Assembly (NCBI GenBank): GCA_001797815.1
Contig: MGQK01000082.1
Span: 56,672 to 69,361, forward strand
Length of the DNA stretch: 12,690 nt
Source: Deltaproteobacteria bacterium RBG_13_61_14
GTDB lineage: Bacteria; RBG-13-61-14
Direction: 5' to 3'
The notes below the pieces were generated by a model that saw only the letters and a list, made by a program, of their open reading frames with translations, made no database searches and was not told the origin of the DNA. Positions 6,679 to 12,690 of this stretch are shown piece after piece (the stretch's first letter is position 1; every line of letters begins with the position of its first letter). Made by a program: the position numbers and the translations under genes.

Positions 6679-7007
6679 GATCCATCCCCTTTTTGTTCCC
6701 TATAATCTTCATCCGGGGATTTGCATCCACCGGAATAGAGCAGGAGTGATGAGAGGAAAGGAGCGAGATCGGAATTACGATTAAGAGAGGACGATAAGGC
6801 AAAGAAGGAATAGCTGAACAGAGACCCGGTTGAAGAGCGATCCGGTAATGGGGTGATCCGGTTAGTCAATTTTACTCCCATTCCTCCAGACCCCGTAAAC
6901 CATTAAGCCTGAAAATTAAAAGTCTTCCCCCTACCGAAAGTGCATCCGCGAAGAGCCGAGTCTCAGAGCGTAAAGCGTAGGGAATGAGGGGATAAGCGTT
7001 ATAAGTC

Positions 7008-7026
7008 AAAAAGGCTTCCGGAAGCC
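7008..7026 (-). terminator. Terminator-like hairpin in the carD leader (possible attenuator)
   Basis: GGCTTCCGGAAGCC (7013-7026) is a perfect 14-base palindrome, forming GGCTT/AAGCC with a CCGG loop, and on the minus strand it is followed at once by TTTTT. It lies about 50-68 bases after the predicted start of carD transcription. The stem is short, so efficiency is uncertain. Confidence 0.5.
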
Positions 7027-7076
7027 GTTCTTGATGTCATTAACTACTGGAAATAGAACCTGTTTCACCTCATTTC
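7008..7076 (-). ncRNA. Candidate small RNA or attenuated leader transcript, about 69 nt
   Basis: A perfect consensus promoter immediately upstream and a hairpin with a U5 tract downstream together define a unit of about 69 bases, with no coding capacity beyond two codons. It could be a separate small RNA or the short, terminated form of the carD mRNA. No family is recognised. Confidence 0.33.
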
Positions 7077-7082
7077 AGAGGC

Positions 7083-7111
7083 ATTATAAACCAATATTTT
7101 AATTTTGTCAA
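7083..7111 (-). promoter_or_regulatory. Perfect consensus sigma-70-type promoter facing carD
   Basis: On the minus strand TTGACA (7106-7111), exactly 17 bases, then TATAAT (7083-7088) match the consensus at 12 of 12 positions inside an AT-rich block. Transcription would begin near 7076 and run toward carD. Confidence 0.8.
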
Positions 7112-7133
7112 TAGTTTTTTTGAGTTAGCGTTG

Positions 7134-7160
7134 AAAAAGTGAAGCAGGATACAAACTTCA
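7134..7160 (-). terminator. Weak candidate terminator of the aminotransferase gene
   Basis: Read on the minus strand, TGAAG (7160-7156) and CTTCA (7144-7140) pair over 5 bases with an 11-base loop, and TTTTT (7138-7134) follows after one C. It lies 25 bases beyond the aminotransferase stop codon. The stem is short and AT-rich. Confidence 0.3.
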
Positions 7161-7185
7161 ATAATGAGGATCAACTTTAAATATT

Positions 7186-8550
7186 CTAGCTAAGTTGCTT
7201 TTCCATCAAGGGAATTGCCTCTTCCAGCACCTTGACCATTTGATCGAGTTGCTTTTGGGTTACACTCAGCGGGGGTGCCAGCCCCACCACTTCCATGGTC
7301 GGCCGCATATAGACCCCGCGTTTCCAGGCCAACTCGCATACCGTGGTCGGGGCCCCGTGGGGCGGCTCGAAGGGGGCCTTGGTCTTTTTATCTTTCACAA
7401 ATTCCACTGCCGCCATCAGACCCAGGCCGCGCACGTCTCCCACCGAGTCAAATTTCCGCAGTTTCTCCAATTTATCCAATAGATATCGTCCCTTTTCCGC
7501 GGCCTTTTCGGGCAGGTTTTCTTTCTCAATGATGTCCAGGTTGGCCATGGCCGCGGCGCAGCCGACCGGGTGGTTCATGTAGGTGAAGCCGTGCATCAGG
7601 GGCAGTTGCTCGGGCAGGTTTTCAGCGATGGTGTCGTAAATCCGGTCCGAGACCACCGCGGCGCCGAGCGGGATATAACCCGAGGTGATGCCTTTGGCCA
7701 GGGTCAGCATGTCCGGCCGCACGCCCCAATGCTGGAAGGCGAACATCTTGCCGGTGCGGCCGAAGCCGGTGATGACCTCATCCAGGATCAGGAGCACCTG
7801 GTGCCGGTCGCAGATTTCGCGGAGCCTGGGGAAATATTCCTTGGGCGGGGGGATGATGCCGCCGGAGCCGATCACCGGCTCGGCCACCACCGCGGCCACG
7901 GTCTCCGGTCCTAGTTCCTCGATCAGCTCCTCCACGGCCTTGGCGCACGCCACCTGGCAGGCTGGATACTCCAGCTCCAGGTCGCACTGGTAACAGTAAG
8001 GGGCCACGACCTTCTCAAAGCCCTCGGGTATGGGGTCGTAGTTCCAGTGGAAGGGCACGATGCCGGTGGCGGCCAGGGCGCCGTAGCTCAAGCCGTGGTA
8101 GGACCAGTTGCGGGAGATGATTTTATTTTTTTCCTGCCTCCCTTGCAGGGCAAAGTAAAGCCGGGCGAACTTGAAATTGGTCTCGTTGGCCTCACTGCCC
8201 CCGCAGCAGAAGAGCACCCGGTTCAGCCCGTATTCCGGAGGGAACATGCCGGCCAGCCGGGCGGCCAGCTCCACCGAGGGCACATTGCCCAGGCCGAAGA
8301 AGCTGGTCGCGTAAGCGATCGTTTCCATCTGCTTCTTCACCGCCTGGATGATTTCCTGCCGGCCGTGGCCCACCACCACGCACCACAGGCCCGAGAACCC
8401 GTCCAGAATCTCGCGGCCGTCCAAATCGCGGAGCACCGCGCCCTGGCCGGAGACCACGATTTTCGGCCCGTGCGCGGCATGCTCGCGAAGATGGGTCATG
8501 GGATGGATCAGGTGGCGCAGGTCCTGCTTGAGCAAGGTTTCTTTATCCAT
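7186..8550 (-). CDS. Class III PLP-dependent aminotransferase (omega-transaminase-like)
   Basis: A 454-residue fold type I aminotransferase of class III, the usual length. Visible landmarks are D50 and G51 in ILDGFSGLWCVVVGHG, the phosphate-binding CGGSEANETNFKFAR (116-130), Y151-H152-G in WSYHGLSYG stacking on the cofactor, E224 in VAEPVIGSGG, D257 in ILDEVITGFGRTG, the PLP lysine K286 in TLAKGITSGYIPLGA, and T323 in GFTYMNHPVG. It should move an amino group between an omega-amine or amino acid and pyruvate or a keto acid; the substrate cannot be read. An insert at 184-202 carries C186-x2-C189-x8-C198-x3-C202, known to me from a subset of such aminotransferases. GGGGAGGA gives a strong ribosome site before the ATG. 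It is transcribed alone, away from the RAYT unit. Confidence 0.93.
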   Translation of the reverse strand: MDKETLLKQDLRHLIHPMTHLREHAAHGPKIVVSGQGAVLRDLDGREILDGFSGLWCVVVGHGRQEIIQAVKKQMETIAYATSFFGLGNVPSVELAARLAGMFPPEYGLNRVLFCCGGSEANETNFKFARLYFALQGRQEKNKIISRNWSYHGLSYGALAATGIVPFHWNYDPIPEGFEKVVAPYCYQCDLELEYPACQVACAKAVEELIEELGPETVAAVVAEPVIGSGGIIPPPKEYFPRLREICDRHQVLLILDEVITGFGRTGKMFAFQHWGVRPDMLTLAKGITSGYIPLGAAVVSDRIYDTIAENLPEQLPLMHGFTYMNHPVGCAAAMANLDIIEKENLPEKAAEKGRYLLDKLEKLRKFDSVGDVRGLGLMAAVEFVKDKKTKAPFEPPHGAPTTVCELAWKRGVYMRPTMEVVGLAPPLSVTQKQLDQMVKVLEEAIPLMEKQLS

Positions 8551-8570
8551 GCAAGTCCTCCCCGTCCTTT

Positions 8571-8600
8571 CTTATATCACAATTCCCAAGGCCCGGACAA
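8571..8600 (-). promoter_or_regulatory. Possible promoter of the aminotransferase gene
   Basis: On the minus strand TTGTCC (8595-8600), 18 bases and TATAAG (8571-8576) match the consensus at 4 and 5 of 6. It sits 21 bases before the ATG at 8550 and just outside the RAYT unit, so that unit did not break it. Confidence 0.35.
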
Positions 8601-8628
8601 TGAAATTTTGCAGGCCCTCGACGCCATA

Positions 8629-8655
8629 GGGGTCAGAGCTTAAGAATTAATAATT
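8629..8655 (+). repeat. Left terminal inverted repeat of the RAYT unit
   Basis: Starts GGGGTCAGAGCTTAAG and continues as an AT-only tail built from AATTAATAATT. It differs from the reverse complement of the right repeat only at its 16th base (G here, T there). Confidence 0.88.
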
Positions 8656-8692
8656 TACTTGACTTGCGGTCCGATTCGGGTTAATCTGCCTC

Positions 8693-9640
8693 ATGGCTCG
8701 CCCGTGGCGCATTCAGTTTCCCGGCGCGATTTATCACGTTACCTCCCGCGGCAACAACCGCCAGGCACTTTTCCTCCAGCGCCGGGATTATACCGATTGG
8801 TTAGACCTGCTCGCCCGCGGCCGGGACCGATTTCAGCTTCAAATCTTCGCCTTCTGCCTGATGTCCAACCATTATCACCTTTTCCTCCGCACCCCTCAAG
8901 CCAACCTGGCTGCCGCCCTGCAGTGGCTCAACACCACCTACGCCGTCCATTTTCACCTCCGCCATCGCCGCTCCGGTCATCTCTTCCAGGGCCGATACAA
9001 ATCTGTATTAGTGGCCGACGAAGCTCACTGGCTCCATCTCTCGATCTATCTCCACCTTAACCCGGTGCGGGCGGGATTGGTCACCGATCCGGTGGATTAC
9101 GAATGGTCGAGTTTCCGCGATTATACTCGCCATCCCTCGCGCTATGCCTGGCTCGATCCTGATCCGATCCTGTCCGCCTACGGAAGCCACCCGGCCCAAC
9201 GCCGCCGGCACTATCGCCGGGAATGCCTGGGCCTCTTGGGCCAACCGCCGTCGTTCTGGCAAGAGCTGAGAGAGGGAGTGATCCTGGGTACCATCGAGCA
9301 ACTGCGCGAGCTGGCCAGGCAGCACCCGCCCCGGGGCCGGCTCGAAGCGGTTTCGAGGTTTCGCCGCGCCGGCCGGACGCCGGTGATTTTGGACCAGGAA
9401 ATTGAGCGATTGGAGCATCTGTTCGGCGAAAAAATTCTTCAGCCGGTGAGGGGTCGGAGAGGCTTCTTGCCCCGACTAGCCGCGTATTATTATCTGGTGG
9501 AACACTGCGCCGTGGCAGTGACCCAGGTCGCCGACCGGATGGGCGTCAGCGCCGCGGCCGTCTCTCAAGGCATCGTCCGCTTCCAAGCGAAACTGCGGGA
9601 TGATAGAAACTTACGCTTGCGAATGGCGACTCTTCCTTGA
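8693..9640 (+). CDS. REP-associated tyrosine transposase (Y1_Tnp, RAYT / IS200-like)
   Basis: A 315-residue Y1 HUH-endonuclease. The start PWRIQFPGAIYHVTSRGNNRQALF is typical of RAYTs. The metal-binding HUH pair is H60-x-H62 in MSNHYHLFL. The catalytic tyrosine is most likely Y119 in LSIYLHLNPVRAGLV, matching the spacing of H61/H63 and Y115 in the E. coli enzyme. FQGRYKSVLV (98-107) is another family mark. A basic C-terminal part (about 200-310) ends in a helix-turn-helix, VTQVADRMGVSAAAVSQG (274-291), which probably reads the repeat DNA. All catalytic residues are intact and there is no frameshift, so it could be active. The enzyme nicks and joins single-stranded DNA at structured ends. The ATG has no clear ribosome site; TTGACT at 8659 could be a -35 box but the matching -10 is poor. 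Confidence 0.93.
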   Translation: MARPWRIQFPGAIYHVTSRGNNRQALFLQRRDYTDWLDLLARGRDRFQLQIFAFCLMSNHYHLFLRTPQANLAAALQWLNTTYAVHFHLRHRRSGHLFQGRYKSVLVADEAHWLHLSIYLHLNPVRAGLVTDPVDYEWSSFRDYTRHPSRYAWLDPDPILSAYGSHPAQRRRHYRRECLGLLGQPPSFWQELREGVILGTIEQLRELARQHPPRGRLEAVSRFRRAGRTPVILDQEIERLEHLFGEKILQPVRGRRGFLPRLAAYYYLVEHCAVAVTQVADRMGVSAAAVSQGIVRFQAKLRDDRNLRLRMATLP

Positions 9641-9666
9641 ATTATTAATTATTAAGCTCTGACCCC
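9640..9666 (-). repeat. Right terminal inverted repeat of the RAYT unit
   Basis: An AT-only tract is followed by TTAAGCTCTGACCCC, the inverted copy of the left repeat (26 of 27). Its first base is the A of the transposase TGA stop codon. Confidence 0.88.
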
Positions 9667-9679
9667 AAGGGAGGTCTCG
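9667..9679 (+). promoter_or_regulatory. Ribosome binding site directly abutting the RAYT right end
   Basis: AAGGGAGG (9667-9674) is a strong Shine-Dalgarno sequence five bases before the ATG at 9680. It starts at the first base after the terminal CCCC of the RAYT unit, so no native promoter DNA remains between the unit and the gene. Confidence 0.8.
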
Positions 9680-11062
9680 ATGAGTTTGACTTTGCAGATT
9701 TCGCGTCGGATCGCCAAGGTTCATTTTCCCCAATTACCGGCCGGAGCTTCGGCCATGGCCAAAGTGGCCATCCGCGATTTCTTCGCCTGCGCGCTGGCCG
9801 GGTCGCGCACCCCGGTGGCCGCCAGGATCCTGGCCTACGCCCAACGCCACGAGTCGCCTGGACCGGCGCCCATCATCGGTGTGCCCGGACTCCGGCTCGC
9901 GCCGGCCGTCGCGGCCTGGCTCAATGGCACCCTCGGCCATGCCCTGGACTACGACGACGTCAACTCGGTTGCCGTGGCCCATACCAGCGCGGCCCTGGTC
10001 CCGGCCATCCTGGCCCTGGCCGAGACCCGGCGCGCTTCGGGCAAGGACGTGATCACGGCCTATGCCGTGGGCTTTGAGCTGATTGTCCAACTCGGCCGCC
10101 GGCTCAACCCCGCCCTTTACGAGCACGGCTGGCACTCGACCCTCACCCTGGGCGCGCTCGGCGCCGCGGCCGCGGCCGGAAAAATCCTCCGCCTTTCGCC
10201 GGAAAAACTTTGCCACGCCCTGGGCATCGCCTCCTCCTTCGCCGCCGGCACCCGCCAGAACTTCGGCACCATGACCAAGCCCCTGCACGCCGGCAACGCG
10301 GCCCGCGCCGGTGTAACCGCGGCCCTGCTCGCGGCCGACGGCTTCACCGCGGACCCGGACATTTTGGGAGCGGGCTACGGCCTGGGCAAGATTCTGAGCC
10401 CGGGCCGGCCCAAGGACCTTTCCGCCCTGGCCGGGAAGTGGGGCCGGCCGTGGGAGCTGGTGGCCTCCGGCATCGCCATCAAGAAGTATCCCTGCTGCGC
10501 CGGCAACCACTCTTCCATCGATGCCATGATGCGGCTGGCGACTGAACACTACCTGAAAGCAGAGCAGGTGAAACGCATTACCTGCGAAGTGCCGGCCCTG
10601 GTCTTGGGCATCCTCCTCCGCCACCGGCCCCGCACCGCGTCCGAGGCCCGCTTCAGCCTGGAATTCGCCATGGCCGTGGCCGTGCTCGACCGAGCGGCCG
10701 GGCTCCGCCAATACACCGACCGTCGCGTCCAGGACCCCAGGGTCCAGCGGCTCCTGCTCAAGGTTATGACCCGAGAACTTCCCAAAGTTATGCAAAAGCG
10801 ACTCGGGGGCGGGGGGCTTAACGGCGCCCGGGTCACCGTGGAGTTGAAGGGAGGCGAAAAAATTCAGGCCGAGGCCGGCGCGGCCAGGGGACATCCCGGA
10901 GAGCCGCTCCGCGAGGCCGAGCATTGGGCCAAGTTCCAGGAGTGCGCGGCCGGGATTTTGCCCGTGGCTCGAGCGGCTAAACTTTTCCAGGAGTTGAGTC
11001 GCCTGGAAGTAATTTCTGAGCTAAAATATATAGCAGGAGATTTAGAACTGAAAGGGAGTTGA
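9680..11062 (+). CDS. MmgE/PrpD-family protein (2-methylcitrate dehydratase / cis-aconitate decarboxylase-like)
   Basis: A 460-residue protein with the two-domain MmgE/PrpD fold. The active-site residues known in the family can be placed: D90 and D92-D93 in GHALDYDDVN, H101 in AVAHTSAALVPA, H152 in GWHSTLTLG, K200 in TMTKPLHAGNAARAG, K268-K269 in IKKYPCCAGNH, and H277. The positions resemble those of cis-aconitate decarboxylase IRG1 (D93, H103, H159, K207, K272, H277). Members dehydrate methylcitrate or decarboxylate cis-aconitate, but many act on unknown substrates. No prpB, prpC or other methylcitrate-cycle gene is near, so the substrate is open. The start is fixed by the AAGGGAGG site. The stop is 2 bases before the arsM ATG, so the pair is co-translated. 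Its promoter has probably been displaced by the adjoining RAYT unit. Confidence 0.88.
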   Translation: MSLTLQISRRIAKVHFPQLPAGASAMAKVAIRDFFACALAGSRTPVAARILAYAQRHESPGPAPIIGVPGLRLAPAVAAWLNGTLGHALDYDDVNSVAVAHTSAALVPAILALAETRRASGKDVITAYAVGFELIVQLGRRLNPALYEHGWHSTLTLGALGAAAAAGKILRLSPEKLCHALGIASSFAAGTRQNFGTMTKPLHAGNAARAGVTAALLAADGFTADPDILGAGYGLGKILSPGRPKDLSALAGKWGRPWELVASGIAIKKYPCCAGNHSSIDAMMRLATEHYLKAEQVKRITCEVPALVLGILLRHRPRTASEARFSLEFAMAVAVLDRAAGLRQYTDRRVQDPRVQRLLLKVMTRELPKVMQKRLGGGGLNGARVTVELKGGEKIQAEAGAARGHPGEPLREAEHWAKFQECAAGILPVARAAKLFQELSRLEVISELKYIAGDLELKGS

Positions 11063-11064
11063 GA

Positions 11065-11865
11065 ATGAGCGATAGGAAGTCGGTAAAGGACCAAATCCGG
11101 GCGGATTATGCGCGAATGATCCAGGGCCGGTCTTCATGCTGTGGCCCGGCCGCATCCCCTGGCCTGGCCCGGACGATCGGTTACTCGGAAAAAGAATTGG
11201 CCTCGGCGCCGGAAGAGGCGGCCGCGGCCAGCTTCGGCTGCGGCAACCCGCTGGCCCTGGCGGAGTTGAAACCCGGGGAAGTGGTGCTGGACCTGGGCTC
11301 CGGCGCCGGGCTGGATGTCTTGCTCGCCAGCCAGCAGGTGGGACCTTCGGGCAAGGTCTATGGCCTGGACATGACGCCGGAGATGATCGCGCAGGCCCGC
11401 GCCAACCTGGCCCAGGCCGGAATCCAGAATGTGGAAATCCTGGAGGGCGACATCGAAGCGATCCCGCTGCCGGAGGCCTCGCTGGATTTCGTGACCTCCA
11501 ACTGCGTCATCAACCTGGCCCCGGACAAGGAGAAGGTGTTCCGGGAAATCTTCCGGGTGCTGCGCCCGGGCGGCAGGTTTTCGGTCTCGGACATAGTAAC
11601 TAAGAACCTGTCGCCGGCCGTGCGGGAAAAGCTCCCGGCCTCGGGCTGTGTGGCCTTGGCCCTGGAGGAGGAGGATTACTTGGAAGCCATCCGAGAGGCG
11701 GGGTTCAGAGAGTTGAAAGTTACCAATCGGGCGCCGTTCAATCTCTCAGTTGGCGGTCAATTGCTGTCCGCCGATTGTGGGTGCGGCTGCGGAGGGCATG
11801 ACTCGGCTGGCTCGTCTGCCGGGCAAATCATCAGCTTGACGGTGCAGGGGCGGAAAGCAGGGTGA
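11065..11865 (+). CDS. arsM: Arsenite S-adenosylmethionine methyltransferase (ArsM type)
   Basis: A 266-residue class I SAM methyltransferase of the ArsM family. The SAM site is VLDLGSGAGLDVLLA (74-88) with the acidic D102 in YGLDMTPEMI and D129-I-E131 before the motif IPLPEASLDFV. Family cysteines are C25-C26, C59 in FGCGNPLALAELKPGE, C147 in SNCVINLAPDKEKVF and C195 in SGCVALALEEEDY; in ArsM these or their equivalents bind As(III) for stepwise methylation. The C terminus adds a tight cluster, C238-x-C240-x-C242 then H245 and glycines, beyond the usual core. I chose ATG 11065, six bases after AAGGGAG; a TTG at 11059 is less likely. No arsR, arsB or acr3 gene lies in the window, so resistance or volatilisation would depend on other loci. 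Confidence 0.92.
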   Translation: MSDRKSVKDQIRADYARMIQGRSSCCGPAASPGLARTIGYSEKELASAPEEAAAASFGCGNPLALAELKPGEVVLDLGSGAGLDVLLASQQVGPSGKVYGLDMTPEMIAQARANLAQAGIQNVEILEGDIEAIPLPEASLDFVTSNCVINLAPDKEKVFREIFRVLRPGGRFSVSDIVTKNLSPAVREKLPASGCVALALEEEDYLEAIREAGFRELKVTNRAPFNLSVGGQLLSADCGCGCGGHDSAGSSAGQIISLTVQGRKAG

Positions 11866-11897
11866 AGAGTGAAGTGTGAAAGAAGAAACAAGGATGA

Positions 11898-12632
11898 TTA
11901 GCGTTTGACCAAGAGGCCGGCGTGGTCGGTGCCGGGAGAGGCGAAGGCCGCGGCCAGGTGGTCAAGGGGATAGAGCATCCCGGCGCTCCGGGCCGGGTCG
12001 TGGACTCGCGCCTGGGAGTCGGAAGCCCCGGTGAGCACCAGGCCGTGGCCGATGAACCGCCCCAGGTTTTGTTTGACCAGCACGTCCTCGTTGACGCAGA
12101 AAATAGTAGCCCAGCCCTGCCGGAACTTTTCCACCAACTCTTTCCATTCGATCTCGTGTTGGAAAAAAAGACCGGGCTTTAAAAACTGCCGCGACCAGGC
12201 CAGGGCCTGGAAATCAAGTTTTTGCGCCCCGCGTTTGCCATACCGTTTTTCCGCCAGTTCGGGCGTCAGCTCCGAGTAAGGAGTGGAAGCGTGCAGCTCC
12301 ACCTTTAGCTTGCGCTCCAAGAGCGGCAGCAAAAGCTGCGCTTCCAGGGTCCAATAGCCGGGCCGGTGATGAGTGAGACGGTTGAGTTCTGCCCGCGGAA
12401 ACTCTTCTTTCGGGAAAAAGTGTTTGAGCACCATGGCCAGGCAGGCCTGGTAGCAGTCGTCGCCCCCGGCCTGGTGCACGTAGGGAATGTCCATTTCCGA
12501 CCGCCCGGGCTGCGGATCGCGGGCCAAGGCTCGCCAGGCGGAAGTTCCAGCTAACCCGGACACTGGGATCAAAGAGAGAAAGCGCCGGCGAGAAAGGAGG
12601 AGTTTCTTCAAATCTTTCCCTACATACGACAT
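11898..12632 (-). CDS. Tat-exported C39-like cysteine peptidase domain protein
   Basis: 244 residues. A twin-arginine signal is visible: S14-R15-R16-R17-F18-L19-S-L-I-P-V-S-G-L-A-G, so the protein is probably exported folded. The mature part is a C39/papain-like fold: Q54 with D59-C60 in HQAGGDDCYQACLAMVLKHF (C60 nucleophile, C64 following), H196 in IGHGLVLTG and D212 in RVHDPA, a complete Cys-His-Asp set. C39 enzymes cut leader peptides at double glycine when fused to transporters. This one stands alone with no ABC domain, so it may instead be a periplasmic or surface peptidase or a non-peptidase relative. The ATG at 12632 falls inside a tandem heptamer repeat and lacks a ribosome site. A TTG at 12611 after AGGGAAAG would give MKKLLLSRRRFLSL, a more typical Tat start. 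Confidence 0.83.
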   Translation of the reverse strand: MSYVGKDLKKLLLSRRRFLSLIPVSGLAGTSAWRALARDPQPGRSEMDIPYVHQAGGDDCYQACLAMVLKHFFPKEEFPRAELNRLTHHRPGYWTLEAQLLLPLLERKLKVELHASTPYSELTPELAEKRYGKRGAQKLDFQALAWSRQFLKPGLFFQHEIEWKELVEKFRQGWATIFCVNEDVLVKQNLGRFIGHGLVLTGASDSQARVHDPARSAGMLYPLDHLAAAFASPGTDHAGLLVKR

Positions 12633-12648
12633 ACGATATACTACATAC
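12621..12648 (-). repeat. Tandem heptamer repeat, four copies
   Basis: Four contiguous 7-base units on the plus strand, TACATAC, GACATAC, GATATAC and TACATAC, follow one pattern (K-A-Y-ATAC). They are bordered by CCC on the left and TTTTCC on the right. The tract covers the annotated start codon of the C39-like gene. Seven is not a multiple of three, so the tract does not repeat as protein. Confidence 0.7.
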
Positions 12649-12690
12649 TTTTCCTACGAGGCATACGAGTGCAGCCCGGAGAGCAGGATG

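Larger units (their letters stand above)
6679..7076 (-). other. Long structured 5' leader of carD, no gene
   Basis: About 400 bases between the predicted transcription start and the carD ATG hold no believable gene. Features seen on the minus strand are an early terminator-like hairpin (7026-7008), a pairing of UUCCCUAC (6984-6977) with GUAGGGGG (6934-6927) closing a 42-base loop, and a pairing of AAUGAGG near 7070 with CCUCAUU near 6987, which would enclose the terminator hairpin. A GATCCGGT direct repeat occurs at 6839 and 6855. I do not recognise a known riboswitch class, 6S RNA or tmRNA in it. Confidence 0.5.
8629..9666 (+). mobile_element. RAYT (REP-associated tyrosine transposase) unit with terminal inverted repeats
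   Basis: A 1038-base unit holds one Y1/RAYT transposase gene between 27-base inverted repeats at 8629-8655 and 9640-9666 that agree at 26 positions. The outer parts read GGGGTCAG...CTGACCCC. The gene fills the unit: 37 bases separate the left repeat from the ATG, and the right repeat begins at the last base of the stop codon. No target duplication is seen, as expected for HUH-type transposition. It lies between divergent host genes and its right end touches the ribosome site of the next gene. Confidence 0.85.

Noticed and set aside
6540-6881. Minus-strand open frame of 113 codons overlapping the carD start, with GGAGGA directly before its ATG
   Set aside because: The ribosome site touches the ATG with no spacing, the product is serine-rich without motif, and its second half is the carD gene out of frame.
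6900-7076. 6S RNA, tmRNA or RNase P RNA in the carD leader
   Set aside because: The long closing stem and central bubble of 6S, the tRNA-like ends of tmRNA and the conserved RNase P cores were looked for and not found.
9734-10924. Long minus-strand open frame (396 codons) opposite the MmgE/PrpD gene
   Set aside because: It is a GC-rich antisense shadow: it lacks any recognisable motif and the plus frame carries a full set of family active-site residues.
1-12690. CRISPR array, tRNA genes or prophage genes
   Set aside because: No regularly spaced long direct repeats, no tRNA cloverleaf with T-arm consensus and no phage structural gene were seen on either strand.

Overview
The window is 12.7 kb of GC-rich bacterial chromosome with ten complete protein genes and one gene cut by the left edge. 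There is no rRNA, tRNA or CRISPR array, and no phage or plasmid gene. The gene set fits an uncultivated bacterium from an anoxic or metal-rich setting: a CarD regulator, an archaeal-type endonuclease IV-like TIM barrel, CCG-domain iron-sulfur protein, arsenite methyltransferase, Tat-exported C39-like protein and REP-associated transposase. I lean towards an Acidobacteriota/Aminicenantes-like lineage, but this is a guess from gene content and no marker gene fixes it.

Layout. (1) 1-3215, minus strand: a tight operon reading leftward, ccdA-like thiol transporter, TIM-barrel protein, CCG-type Fe-S protein, then the start of an exported protein that leaves the window. (2) 3216-3373: a divergent control region with two back-to-back sigma-70-type promoters; the rightward one is near consensus. 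(3) 3374-5886, plus strand: a membrane CTP-dependent lipid kinase-like protein overlapping a lipoprotein of the sulfatase/phosphotransferase superfamily. The latter carries an in-frame palindromic insert near its end. (4) 5887-6195: a convergent intergenic island packed with hairpins, one of them a likely terminator. (5) 6196-7185: carD on the minus strand, preceded by a leader of about 400 nt with a perfect consensus promoter and an early terminator-like hairpin. (6) 7186-8550, minus: a class III aminotransferase. (7) 8629-9666: a complete RAYT/Y1 transposase unit bounded by 27-bp inverted repeats matching at 26 positions. (8) 9680-11865, plus: an MmgE/PrpD-family protein and an ArsM arsenite methyltransferase, nearly abutting. 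(9) 11898-12632, minus: a Tat-signal C39-like cysteine peptidase whose 5' end lies in a tandem heptamer repeat.

How the genes may work together. Tight gene spacing supports three transcription units: the thiol/Fe-S unit, the lipid kinase/AP-superfamily unit, and the MmgE-ArsM unit. The kinase pair may act on envelope lipids, since an AP-superfamily transferase with a threonine nucleophile can release diacylglycerol or polyprenol that a kinase would recycle; this is inference. The RAYT unit sits in what was probably the divergent promoter region between the aminotransferase and the MmgE gene, ending immediately before the MmgE Shine-Dalgarno sequence. It has therefore probably changed how the MmgE-ArsM pair is transcribed. 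The most unusual material in the window is non-coding: the RAYT inverted repeats, the hairpin island, the carD leader and the heptamer tract.
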